Assembly: GCF_902806685.2 (NCBI RefSeq) | Contig: NC_048536.1 | Location: forward strand, 5,642,001 to 5,706,000 | DNA from: Maniola hyperantus | Lineage: Eukaryota > Arthropoda > Insecta > Lepidoptera > Nymphalidae | Direction: 5' to 3' | Length of the DNA stretch: 64,000 nt | In this document: positions 1 through 12,900 of the stretch, piece by piece | How positions within the stretch are numbered: the stretch's first letter is position 1 | Layout of the letters: each line of letters opens with the position of its first letter | Position numbers and translations under genes: made by a program | The notes under the pieces: generated by a model | The model's input: only the letters and a program-made list of their open reading frames with translations | The model's database searches: none | What the model was told of the DNA's origin: nothing

Positions 1-4
1 TTAC

Positions 5-2291
5 CTCGTCTAAAAGGAACAAAACTGACGCAACGGCGCGGACGTGGCGGTTAAACCGGAGTTCGAGGTACTGCAAAAAATTAAACATGATTGAAAATAA
101 GATAGTAAGATAAAGTACAATATTTATTATTAATATTTCATATAATTGTTTGAGCCAACCCTGATTGGCTCAAACAATTATATGAAGTATGCTCGAAAGT
201 GTCAAAAGGAGCGTAGGTAAACCCCGCGCCAATATCTATGTAACGTGTCACACACAAGCGTTTTAACTTTTAACTATACAATTGTATAAACTTTGCATGT
301 CTGGAGTATATATTCATAATATAAACCGTGACTAAAAAGTTATAATAATACATAGAAGATAACTTATATATCTCTATAAGGCTAAGGAATTTTTCAAATT
401 ATACTTGATATGCTAGAGAAGATAGTACGAGTGTCTACTATGTGCAAATTAGGTAGGTAGGTACAATAATATATCTCTCTTATCACTCATTTTGCTTTTC
501 ATGGCAACACGCTTGTATTGGCGTTGGAGCCACTTGGAAAAGCTTTTGGACGAAAAAATTGTAAAAACGAGCTACCTTTTATCACAACACATAGCCCATG
601 TTGACGAAAAAGGGAATCATTATCATCATCATCTTCAGCAAACGATTGACGTCCATTGCTGGACATAGGTCTCTTGTAGGGACTTCTACACTCGCCTGAT
701 GTCTTCCGTCCACCTATAGTGGGGAGGCTTCCAACACTGCGCTTTCCGGTGCGAGGTCGCCATTTCAGCACCTTGGAACCCTAACGAATGTCTATCGGTT
801 TTTCGAACTATGTGCACTGCCTATTGCCACTTCAGCTTCGCCACCCGCTGAGCTATGTTGCTCTGTTTCTCCTACAGATCTCCTCATCACGGCTTTCTTA
901 TGAGGCCCAGATAGTTAGCGAACATGTCTCGGATCTATGTCATAACTGGCAACACGCACTGTTTGAAGAGTCGAAGCAGGGAATGCTTGCTGAGTATTCT
1001 TTCTTTTTACCTCATATGACGACGAAAGCCTTAGAGTGCAGAATACTGGTAGATACACAGTGGCCACCACCACACAGCTTAACGTGACTCCGACAATCAC
1101 CAGCCAGTACTGCGTGCCGTAGTTGTAGATCTCAGCTGGCGTTCCAAGAATCGTTACTCCTGAGACGTAACTATAGACAAAAGAAAAAATACAATAATAG
1201 TAGGTATAGCCTAGAAAATGGCCCTTGATTCGCACGTGAAAAGACTTGAGATCACGGGTTTTAAAATAAGAAATTGTCAGTTTAATTCTTTAAAGAATCT
1301 CATTATACTTACATAGAATCTAATAAATATTATTTTATAGGAATTTTACTGAGGTGTGAATGAGGTAAAGCTATAGTGATTATCTTTAACTGAATTAAAT
1401 TACAATGTCAATTAATAATACATTTATGCATCATTACGAGTCTCTGCTACTTATCTATCGTCGTTAATCATAGTCTTTAAAGATAGTTAAGGTTATAGTT
1501 ATAATAGCTAGACGATGTATATAGGATTATAATAATCTAGACTTTATCTATGTTCTCCTCAATATAAATATTGTAAAGATATTGCACGTCGATAGCAATT
1601 TCTATTGTCACAAGGTCATGATTTTTTACATATTTTATTAGCTGATGATATCCACGACTTCGTCTACGTGGATTTAAGTTCTTCAAAAAAATCAAAATCC
1701 GTGGGAACTCTTTGGCGTCGTCCTAATACGAGTACAATAGAACGCGATTATACGCGATCATTGCGTGGGTAAGCGATGCGACCATCGCGTGTTCGGGTCA
1801 TAGAACGCGAATAGGACGTCATCGCGCTAATGCGAATTAAGACGTATGTTTGATCGCGCGTTCGTACGAGTACAATTCGCGCGAACTTGCGATGATCGCA
1901 CATTCGCGATGTATTTTGCCGACGCGACGCCTTTGATTTCGCTGGATAAAAATTGTCTGTCACTCTCTTGGTCTTTTGTTGCTACGATGTGATTGAAGGA
2001 TAAGCCAATAAACCAACAAACAAACTCCCTTTCGCATTTGTACTATGGATAGTGATATACCTAAGCATTAGATATCTCCATAATTACCTACCTCGCTATT
2101 AATGACATAGCGACTGGAAAAGTGGACATCGCCTTTCCGCCCAGTAAATAGTCTTTGATGTCCACCACGGCTTTACTCCGAGAACCTATAGCGCTGTACC
2201 AAACTCCGCCGGCGCAGGACGACGCGCATAGGACCCCAAATGCGACATAATCTCCTACGCCAAAACCACCTTCTTTCATTGTAAACGACAT
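5..2291 (-). CDS. SLC5A-family sodium/solute symporter, N-terminal part (3' end outside window)
   Basis: Three coding exons read leftwards: 2291-2092 (start ATG at 2291, inside an exon that begins after an acceptor at 2300), 1170-1011 and 70-5. Splice phases agree: the AG|T codon across the first junction gives the family-typical stretch SLIASYVSGVTILGTPAEIY. The roughly 142 residues seen cover the N-terminus (VGDYVAFG), TM1, the loop with DYLLGGK, TM2 (residues about 55-75) with the sodium-symporter signature, TM3 and the YLELRFNR motif of exon 3. These are hallmarks of the SLC5A6/8/12 group (multivitamin and sodium-coupled monocarboxylate transporters), plasma-membrane Na+-driven importers. 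The substrate cannot be told from this part. The gene continues beyond position 1 (GT donor at 1-4). The first intron holds RTE-like repeat DNA. It is divergent from the LRRC43-like gene. Confidence 0.92.
618..890 (-). mobile_element. RTE/BovB-like LINE 3' fragment, degraded
   Basis: Read on the minus strand, this matches the end of the reverse-transcriptase ORF of the same LINE type as at 26993-27356 (LKWRPRTGKRSVG, then ...QQW-like), followed by an ATG-repeat tail (plus-strand tcatcatcatc at about 622-640). Frameshifts and stops show that it is dead. It lies between the second and third SLC5A exons seen. Confidence 0.7.
1638..2049 (+). mobile_element. RTE-like retroposon 3' segment, interrupted by another insertion
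   Basis: It starts with a degenerate agctgatg...cgacttcgt...cgtggat block and ends with tttcgcatttgtactatggat-like sequence, the two ends of a repeat that recurs at 12806, 23364, 46042 and 61800. It is split at 1714-1931 by a CpG-rich insertion. It lies in the first SLC5A coding intron. Confidence 0.6.
1714..1931. mobile_element. CpG-rich 218-bp insertion with GGCGTCG/CGACGCC ends
   Basis: The insert begins GGCGTCG and ends CGACGCC, and is flanked by TTT on both sides (1711-1713, 1932-1934). The flanking sequence joins to the consensus of the surrounding retroposon (aactc-TTT-gattt), which argues for an insertion. The interior is unusually rich in CGCGAT/ATCGCG words and contains a repeated acgagtacaat. 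No coding capacity was seen. It is probably a non-autonomous DNA element of unknown superfamily. Confidence 0.5.
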
Positions 2292-3436
2292 CCTGGTAAT
2301 CTGTAACAAAGAAAGAAAAGTTATTTACAATAAGTGCAACACTTCACCAGTTATAACTAAAGGTAAGTTATCCCAGAGCCTTCACTACTTGGGAATTTAA
2401 GCTAAGACTTTAGACAGAAGAATCTCCGGAACCAACTATGTCATCGTACAACCTGAAAAAAGGTCCCAGCTCAGTATATTAATAACTATGTATGAACAAG
2501 AGCATACCGCGCTGATTTTCAGCTGCGATTCTGATTCAGGTCGCACCACGGAATTCTGCGAATTCAGCCTTAAAAGCTTATTTCTCTATGTACTAACAAT
2601 GTACTTCTACAAATTCGACACATCTTATTGTCTACAGTATTGCGAACTTAGCCCTTTTAAGGATCTCGCATTTTTACAGAGGTTTTTACTGTTTTAAATC
2701 CCAAAAAGACGTATTTAGCCCTACTTGGTGAATTGATAACGAACTGATATAACTGTTAAGCTACTTGTTATAGGTACATAATATAACAAAAATCAAAATG
2801 GTCATAGAGTTAAATAAATAATTGTTTCATAAGGGTTTAATGTTTAGTACATTCAAATACTGATGTTGAGCGGGTCTTGAGTTCCATGAACTAACTTGAT
2901 AAAAACATCGCGACAATAATAATATTATGCACCTCAAAATCGATGACTTAGACATATCAGAGACAATAATTTTTATTATGAATCTAACAATACCTGAGAC
3001 AATTTTTCAGCTTTTCTAACCCTTTTATTCAGCCATCCTTTAATAATTTAAACATATCTTATCTAGCTCTAATTTCAAAGATAAACAAGAGATAAACAGT
3101 TGTTTACTTGTCATTATGAACGACAATTTTATAACAACTGTCCTTTTAATTTTGACTCATTTTGACTCTATTGTTGTTAAAAATAGGCCACTCTGCCAGT
3201 TATTTTTTGGTTTAGATTAAGGAACGTAGTGACTCTTTTTTGTTAATAATTAATCAACAGACCTATTGAATCAAAACATATCAAAAACCACCAGTAAAAC
3301 CGAAATAGCATTTAGATTAGGAGTCAATTTTTATTATTAAATCTTATACCTATCAAACATACGGAAAATACTGACGCATTTGCGTAAACTGACTCTCGTC
3401 GTCTCAATCAATTTCCTCATGCGATAAGAAACCATT

Positions 3437-3702
3437 TTTAGGGTTCCGTACCCGAAGGGTGCCAACGGGACCCGATTACTAAGCCTCCGCTGTCCGTCCA
3501 TCCATCCGCCCGTCTGTCTGCAAGTGGACTGTATCTCGTGAAGAGTTGAAATTTTCACAGTGTGTATTTCTATTGCCGCTCTACAAATAATAAAAATAAA
3601 ACTACAAAATAGCCCCCATGAAAATTTAAAAAAAAGTGTTATTTCTTGTACAATGGTACCTACGGAACCCTTCGTGTGCGAGTCCAACTGACCGATTTTT
3701 TA
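3437..3702. repeat. ~265-bp interspersed repeat with GGTTCCGTAC/GTACGGAACC ends
   Basis: It begins agggttccgtacccgaaggg and ends with an inverted version (acggaacccttcgtgtgcga). Related copies are at 59585-59865, about 33887-34110 and (fragment) 19722-19770. The size and inverted ends suggest a non-autonomous DNA element. No protein is encoded. Confidence 0.55.
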
Positions 3703-4295
3703 TGTATTTTTGATAGGTAGGTAAGTAAGATACCTAGGTGCTTATACTAAACATTGATCTTGCGATAAAATATCTAGAATCAGAGGTGGAAGTCCAAGGA
3801 TAAATCGATTACGTACGTAGATAAAAAGTATTGCATAAAATAGGTTGTCGCCACATCACTGGTTGTCGCACAAACAATTGATTTTGAAACTTCAATTTAA
3901 CAATACAATAAACTACTTAAGTAGATTTAAATAATTTTAATTTTATTGCACATTTTAATAATTAAATTATTTACTGTAACTACGGAATCAGATTATCACC
4001 TTTCCAAATGGATTATATTTTTTCGAATATTGCGCAATAGGCTCAAACTTTTTTTCCTTAAACTAGTTCTGAGTATAATACCTCATAGGTATACGGGAAT
4101 AACATAGATACACTCGTATATAAAGATCCAATTAAGTACTTAAGTGTAAAAGCATTTTATTGGGTCTATCTAAATGATTTCGCAAGGTCAACCGGAATTA
4201 TTTATGTAGCTATAGATACATACCTACTCTACCTACCCATTAGGTTAACAAGTTTTTATTTGTAAAGGATATTCGCGAGAACATATTAATACGGG

Positions 4296-4606
4296 AGATA
4301 TTACGGTGCTCAAGAGTCAAGTGGGTGCACAGTGCTCACACACTGGTGCATTCTCTACTCCCTCACTCTCATAGCTCGACGGGACGGCAATCCGACATGA
4401 CCAGAGAAAGATAAGTCGGGACCGACGCCTTTACGTGATCTCCGAGACACGGGGGTGACATATCGCGAAGTTCCTAGCTGGTACACAGAAATTCCTGACA
4501 GGAAAAACCTAAGTATTTTTGTCTCGGGCTCGAGAATCGAACCCAGGACCTCGTCATCCGCAGTCGACTATAATGCTATCCTCTACTAACGGGCAGTCGG
4601 GCATGA
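4296..4606 (-). mobile_element. tRNA-headed SINE
   Basis: On the minus strand the right end carries a pol III B-box-like GGTTCGATTC (complement of 4535-4545) preceded by an A-box-like block, and the body runs leftwards to tctcccg. The fragment at about 26320-26400 resembles the body. The orientation is set by the B box. Confidence 0.55.
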
Positions 4607-6963
4607 CTCATGTGCAGTAACCAGGTGTAAGTGCATAATTTTATGTTCATGTATTCATAATTCACATTTTTATCATACCAAAGTGATATCCATCAAAATA
4701 GATAAATACCTACCTATTAGATGTAAGCATTGAAAAGTCGTTGAACTAAACGTAGTAAGTATGTAGCCGTAAAGCAATGTAAAGAGGACGGTTCAAAGTC
4801 CAAGTGGTCATAATAATATTTGGAAAGACATTTCGCAAGGCGGTTTAAAATGTAATCTGCTATGAGATAAAACTAGTTTTATAAAAATAGCAAAGACCTC
4901 ATACTACGCTCTAGATGGGTCATTTTGAACAAAATATTTGCGGGCTGCATCTTGCTTTTGTTTATGAGTTGATAGCCTGTGTCATGCTAATTTTGACAGC
5001 GTCATAAAAGTAGGTTTTAAATTATTGTTCGGAATTACCCATCTAGCATGTAGTGTTTAGAGGTCCTTGAATAATTAAATTAAAGGTAATTTTGTCCAAA
5101 GTTAACAAACTCTGACTTATGCAACACAATGATTTTATTGACGGTCAAACAATAAGAATAACGGTAACCGTAACGTAAAGACCGCCTGTAGTGAAACTGG
5201 ATAGTAAATACGTATATTTAATTGTCGTTAGGTGCCTAAGCAGCTTAGTTAAGTTTTGATGAAATATCATTATTCGTAAGACTTTAAAGTTATATTTTTT
5301 AAATTATAATTTTGTATTATACAAAATAAATAAATTATACAAAATATTATTATTGCCTGCCACTACACCTACGTCACTCCCACCCATGGACAGAATTTAT
5401 GAGGAAAAAATTACTTAAAAAACCATCAGATTTATGTTTCCTACACAATAGATTTTATGTTCAATTACCAAGTATTAGGTACCTACCTACTTACTACTAG
5501 GTACTTCATCGTTATAATAGGTATTTATAAAAAGTCCTTGCTCATAATCAAGACACATTTCTTCGAATCATGTGTAGATGTACCTAGGATACACATAAAC
5601 AAACCAATCGCATTTCATAACGTTTTCTAAGACATCTTTAATGATTATAACACGTGTTAGAAATCTAATAAACTTGCTCTCATCGTTACCTAAGTATTTC
5701 CACGTGTCTACTAACTTATACTTACCTATTTTATTATTACTTAATCAGCAGGAATGTTTAAACTACTATATTATCAAACTACGTACTATACAATTAGGTA
5801 CCTGTTCGCTTAAATGTTTTGTTTCAAGAAAAACGTGTATGCCGGAAGAAGTTGTGTGATAAATTCCTCGCATATAATGGTGTATTGCCAATAACACAAG
5901 GCCACATACAACATGATATGAACGTACGGCAATGTCAACAAGTCTACTCGATACGACTTTCACTTAACATCACTCACAACTCACAGTATCAAAAAAAATC
6001 TCGAGTCTCGACACACGGTGCCTACATTCTTCGGAAACTACTTTGAATTTCCCGCGCACACTCCTTACAGATCACTAACGTCATTGTCAGTTGACCACAC
6101 ACGAGCACTCACATCTTTGCGATCGGAAATATACCACACGCGAATTTAATTACGAAAACAACTGCATGAAAATATAATCGAACGTCCGTGACGACATGCG
6201 GCCACTCGAGGCGCGAATGTTGTTTAAATGAATGAATTAGGTATGTATTTATTACTCACGTAAACGCGGTAAAATTAGTAACACTTTTTAAAATACGACG
6301 CACACATAAGCATAGGTTGCAAATACCACGGAACAGAAAGAACAGGCAAATACCCACAGCAAATAACCAAGAAGCGCTACTGTAGCGCCAGCTATCGGTG
6401 ACCTACAATATTTATGAGAACTGCTTTACCGACAGTTTGAATGGAAAACGCGGAAAACTTCAGTGGAAATTTTGTATCTTCGTGAAGTAGCGAATGCTAG
6501 CTATGGTCTACTGTGACTGTTTGTATGTGTGTAATGTTTTAGAACTCATAGAAAAAATATTTAACTAAAAAATTACACTGTTAATATCAAACCAACATAA
6601 TAAAGTTGTACTTACTTATAATTTACTATGAACGAAGTTATATAGTAGGTAAATAATATATCGTATTTCATAGGTCAGTGTCACCTATGTAATACATATA
6701 ACCTACATTATTGTCACACCAACCCTCACCTACCCTACAGTGGTTATCAACTAGTCTTTAGATATCAATAAACAATCGTCAAATTAAAACCTCTTTTTAG
6801 AAAATGCGCAATATGTAACCTTAGTTGTTTTTAGTGCTGTGCATTTTGACGAAATTTCCTTAAAATGTCAAATCCGCCAAATCTGATTTGCCAAATAAAT
6901 ACAAACATAGTCCGAAGAGTCCGAGTCTACGAGTCTACATTTTTATTTTTATTATTACTGAAA

Positions 6964-9900
6964 ATGCCGCCGAAACCAAAAGAGTCGGCCACCACCAAAA
7001 AGCTTACAGCGCAAGTATTAAGGCCAAGTATCAGCAATTCTAGTCTAAATTATATTCCAGACGATGCTTTAGAAGGTAGGTTTTACAGGTTCAGTTTTGA
7101 TTTACCTATTAGTCAGGTATATTTCTGTCCTTGATATTTAGCTTTGGATATACGAATTAATAATTAATCTACAATATACCTACATTAAATTGTTTTCATA
7201 AATAAGTCACTTTATTTGTTTTCGAGCGAGTATAACAAAAACAATTCAGGAACTCAAAACCAAGTTCTATAAAAAACATATTAGTTACAACACAATCTTA
7301 AGGTTTTCAAGAGCGCATAGAAACCGGTATTAACTGGACGTTAATAGAAGAAGCTGCTCGGTACCATAGGGAAAAGAGTATGAAGGAAAATATTCCGGTA
7401 TTGACATTTTCCGAAGCACTACAAAAGAAGATTCAAAAGAGCATTCTACACGGATTTCTTGATGAAAAATCCACATTCACTTTACAAGAACAATGGGAGA
7501 CACTTCTTCCAATGACTCTTTGGGATAATGAAAAATGTTCAACTGACGAAGGAAAAATTTGCTTCAATAATATTAACTCTTTAACTGACGATGTGATTGG
7601 GTTGATAAAGCGAGCGGTGCAACATGATGATCGGGAAGTACTTAAAAGGGACTTTAAAATGGTGACCGTGTTGAGGGTGAACGACTCTGAGGTATGCTAA
7701 GGAAAAGCGTAGGTAGGTATATTTATGTAGCTTATTGATATCGCCAAGGTCCTAAAGTTCCTACTACAGTATGAAGTGAACTGCGAAGCCGGCACACTGC
7801 CTCTGTTTTTTTTTTTTAAATCACTAAATTGATAAAATATCTATCGGATGTTTCCTTGTAAATACTTAGGTAATATCCGCTGTGTCCAATTTTCCACATT
7901 ACATTTACCTACCTATTTATTCTATGAAATTGGAGAGGAATGTAATGAACACCCATCGTGCTACTCCAATGTGGGTTGGAGAAAATAATTTTTTAGAATT
8001 AGCATTTGTAACATTTAAATAATTCTTCTGCATGTAGTTTTCCTGACAATGTTTTCCCTTACCAAGAACTGAATTCCTTGCACTTAAAATGCTACTCTTA
8101 GATATTCAGAAACTCAAACTCAAACTCTCTAGTTAAATTAGGGCGGAGCTGGTTGAGAAAACAGAAGTCCTTTTTGGTTTGAAAATGGTTTAATAATTGA
8201 TTGTATATAAAGTAGTATATATTAAAATCAAAGATACATCTGTCTGCGTCGATTTTGGCACACGAAGGCGCTAATGTGTGCTGTCTTCGGCAGATACACG
8301 GCGTCATCTCTCAACACATAGTTAGTTTTGCTGATGAACGAATTCAGCTAACGTAGCAGTCTTGCTTTTATTTGTACACACATGAATGTGTTCTGGAGGG
8401 TTACCTGCAATTTAGCAACACATTTTGTAATGAGGCTTCTCCAACCAGAACTTGCCTTGAGCATGAACGATCGACACTTCTTCTTTCATTGGTGGCTCGG
8501 CTTTGCCGGTATGCCAAATTTTATCCAAATTAAATGCCTTTCATCCCAATCCGTCTAGTAGTTTGAGCTGTGCGTTGATAGATCAGTCAGTCAGTCAGCC
8601 AGGTTTTTCTTTTACATATAAGTATACATTAGAAAAACACTAGTGTATGTCTTAATATATGAAATAGTCTACTACAATATAAGTACGACTCGTCTGATGC
8701 CGTATGACACAGGTACAATTTGTCTGCACTCTGCAGCTTCACTCAGTTGATGAACTCAAATCTCAATCCATGAACACAAAAATCTTCTAATGCGTTCTTG
8801 ATGGTTATAGATGACTGAACTTGATAATGGACTGAAGGAATACCAAAATCTGGCTACTTTGAATCTTTGCGGTAACTTTATTTCGGACGTAGACGCAAGC
8901 GTCCTTCCAGAAGGATTAAGAATGCTGGAACTAAAGGCTAATCGCATTAACTACATACCATTTGCTGAACATATGCCTCCTAATTTGATATATTTGGGGC
9001 TTAGTCGGAATCTACTGATTAATGGTTTGTGTCTAAGTTGAGATATTTAACTATAGCTTTTTGAAAAAGTGCTGGTGGTACTTAAACAGGATGGTATTTT
9101 TGAACTGTATTACTTTCCAAATCCAAATTTAAATTTTTGAGACGCTTTATTTTTTGACGGCATTGTAGCTCCCAAACGATGGCTCAATTTCAATGTGGTT
9201 TATTTTCTTTGAAAGCCAAGTTATCTACTTAAAATGAACTATACTTACTATAAGCTATATTTATCAGGGTCCACGACGCATATTTATTTTGAGCTCAAAT
9301 GAAAACGAAAACATGTAGTGCCGTTGTTTCGACTGAAATACACTTTGTTTTTTTTAAAGTAATCGAATTATTCCTTTTACCAGATAGTGTCGCGGAGCTT
9401 GCTAGGTTACCATTTAATATATCTGTTCTGGATCTATCGGACAACGACATCTGTGATCTGGAGGTAGTACTAGCAGCACTATCTGCGCTGCCGAGTCTGG
9501 TTGCGCTACAGTTCGCGGGAAATCCATGCTCGGTATGAACATTACATTTTATGTTAATTTCCTCAGTTGCTAAGAGATGGTGGATGACATTTAATTTTTA
9601 ATTTACCCATAAAGCCTGACCAAAAAAATAAAAAAAAAACGCTATGGGGATACCGTATTTGTTAGCAAAAGAAAATATTAGTTCTATTACCAGTAGAATA
9701 AATTTAAACCCGCTTCTAGTTTTCCGCAACATGGTGAGGCTTTTTATTTTTTAGCAGAATGATTCGCTAACTCGGTGTATAACGGTGAATGATAGCCACC
9801 GAGCTCATTTGATACTGCTTCACTTCACACAGTGACATTAGAATATTTTTGAAGAAATCCTTCGATCGATTAAAATGACACGGAAAACCTCATTCAAATC

Positions 9901-12900
9901 AGAGTCGAAATCTTGTTCTTCTCTTGAAGTTTTAGGCGGAAGGATCTGGGAACTCACGGCATTGATTTGTCAATGCGGTGGGTTCCCAGATCCTCCCATT
10001 AGGTAGATATGTGATTAGTGGAAAGGAAAGGGTTCATGAGCTTCAGCAATAAAACAGAGAAAATGCATGTTTTGACAAAAGGACCTAAATGTGTTAGATC
10101 TATTTTACTCAAGCCTTTAAGTATAAAGTTTTAATGTTCGGTATTCCATCAACGTTGGTGACTTTTCAGTCTTACTAATCCTACAGGTTTCTGCAGCATA
10201 CGCGCGTACCACCTTGATGCGCCTACCTCGTCTCCAGTGGCTGGACTCTCGAGAAGTTATCTCTACGGACAAACAGAAGGCTTCCTTTGAGTCTAATCCA
10301 GATGACTTGCGTTCGGCGTATTTCAATTTTACTGTCATCCGAATTATGGGTGCTCTGCAACCGCCTAAGCCTGAAAAGGTAACCTAAACTACATTTATTA
10401 TGTGCTGAACGAATTAGTTTTATTATTATCATCATCATCATCATCATTTGTCGTCCACATAATTTAATGTCCTACTTCTGGGCAAAGTTCTAGAACTGAA
10501 ACCTAACTACTATTTTCCGGTCCGACAAAAGAGTCTATTACAGCTGCGAAACATTTTATATGATACAAAATAAAAGGCTGCACAAAGCATGAAACCTTTA
10601 ATATGATACCAAACTCGATAAGCTCCCAATTTTTCGGCAGGTAGATTTTCCATGGCAATGTCACACGCAATATTTTATTTTATGATTCAATTCCTTAGAC
10701 TACAAAATAAATAGGTACCTACTCTTCAATTCAATTTCAATTTTGTTTTATGGCACGCAGTTATAGTCCGTAAAAAATGACTCCTCACAACACAAGCATT
10801 TAAATTTTAACTCTAGGCGTCAACTGTTATGGCAAAAGTTTGGTTCGCCTTTAACACAAAGACTAAATCTGTGACTAAAATCCGTAGGTACTCTAGACAT
10901 GAAATTTGACACATAAAGTTAAAATGGCGCGTGAGGAGTCATTTTTTACGCATCATATTTTATGATAGTATCATAGTACCTACTTAAGGTATGATTCCGA
11001 ACCCCGCTGCACGCAGCAGCGCTGCCGCAACAGTGCTGTCACCAGCTGTCACAGTCCTGTCGCGGCACTACTGGTCCCCATACAATCTCTATAAGCTTGA
11101 TATGACATTACATTCCGAACTAGGCAACCATGTCGCGGCAGCAATGTAGCGGAACATTGCTGCCTAGTTCGGAATGTAATGTCATATCAAGCTTATAGAG
11201 ATTGTATGGGGACCAGTAGTGCCGCGACAGGACTGTGACAGCTGGTGACAGCACTGTTGCGGCAGTGCTGCTGCGTGCAGCGTGGTTCTGAATCATACCT
11301 TTAATATCCATTAATATCAAAACGAAAGATACGCGTAACGTCAAAATAAATCGAATGATAGACCTCATTTATCAAATTTAGATGTCATTCTAATAATTCT
11401 ATTCTGTATATTATAAAACTAAAAACTTTGGCTATTATTCTTTCATTCTGGACAGGGAGCTATTACGGCCTTTCACGTCGAGTTAGAACTGCCTCTATTA
11501 GATTCGACAAGAAGAAAGTTCCTCATGTACCGTAACAATGAATCACTCGTAGAACTGCTACCGCCGCCCGAGGACGGGTGGCCAACGCCAAATTCCTTTA
11601 TCATCCCACACCTTGCAGATAGCAACAGAGTTGTAGGTAATTAAATTGAGAAGCTGGCGAACAAACGGTGTACAGTCACTCTTGGTCAAAACATGTTTTT
11701 TCTTTGGTTCGGACGTTTTTGACCCACAGAATACAAATCTGAACACATTTCCAATCAAAACAGCCTAAAACTAAAATTGAGCGAAAGTTTATGATTACGA
11801 TACTTACAAACTTGAACTCATTTGAGAATTGAACGGCTTAAAATCGTGTTAAAACTTAAATTTGATTCCAAAGTTCATGATTTCGATTAAAACGGTACAG
11901 TATAGTAAAGTTTCAATAGCTTCTATAATTTTTTTTCTCCTTTTGTAAAATTTAATTTTAAAAAACGGTGTACGTTTTGTTCTCCAGTTCGTCATTAATC
12001 GTCTACGCTTTTTGGTTTTTTTAAACCATGCTGGTTTAAAAAAATACACACCTATTTTATAGCGTTACGTGCAGCAGTTTCAATGGATTCCCTATGATAA
12101 CAGATTGAGAAAAATTACCCTCGGATCCTAAAAAGAATACTGAAAATCGTCGGACACAGCAAATGAAACTGTGCTTTTACCATTTTATTGCTTTACCATT
12201 CTCATTTTGGCTTTAATGCTGACGTGGGGGAAGCGTCGGAATAACCAACTATTAGGCATAACATGTGATGTGTGGTACAATTTAAAAAAATCATTTTTCA
12301 TTCTTTCTTTCTTCTTTTACTCGCCAGTTAAAGTTTATTTGGTGATTTGAAAATCAGCTTTTTGTTATCTGTCACCATCAAAACATCTTGATTCCAGATG
12401 CCGAAGCGTCAACTCATGATTCTGACATCTACAGTCACTTGCAGCCGAGGAACTCCCGTGAAATCATTAACTTCACGATATTTGAGAGCAATCGAGTCCA
12501 GTGGAACAAAGTGATGAACTTCCAAGAGCCAACCGTTAGAATATTCTGTCCGAACCTGACCGCTTTGAGGGACACCTTTCGCTCCGTTATTACTCTTAGA
12601 TTAATATTTACTATGGTGAATAAATATTTTACTTTTTTATATTAATACCTTCGCCCAACCAAATAAACAGCTGATTAACAAATGTCAGACTGCTAACAGA
12701 ACTCCTGTTGTTTAATAATAATTTGTATTTGTAGTAGTTTGGGTAATAATTATCACCACTATATCTTACAAATCCAACAACTGACAATCGAAAAGAGTAA
12801 TTTATTACCTATCCATACTAATATTATAAATGTGAAAGTGTGTCTGTCTGTCTGTCTGTCTGCTAGCTTTTTACGGCCCATCCGTTTAACCGATTTCGAT

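Larger units (their letters stand above)
2301..6963. other. divergent intergenic region between the SLC5A and LRRC43-like genes
   Basis: This 4.7-kb interval has no convincing coding exon. It holds a SINE (about 4296-4606) and a GGTTCCGTAC-type repeat (3437-3702). The GC-richer stretch 5990-6210 is a possible untranslated first exon or promoter of the minus-strand SLC5A gene, because that gene's first coding exon begins after a splice acceptor at 2300 and needs an upstream exon. The rest is AT-rich with tacctac simple sequence. Confidence 0.4.

Noticed and set aside
788..1087. 99-codon plus-strand open frame
   Set aside because: It overlaps the antisense SLC5A exon and a LINE fragment.
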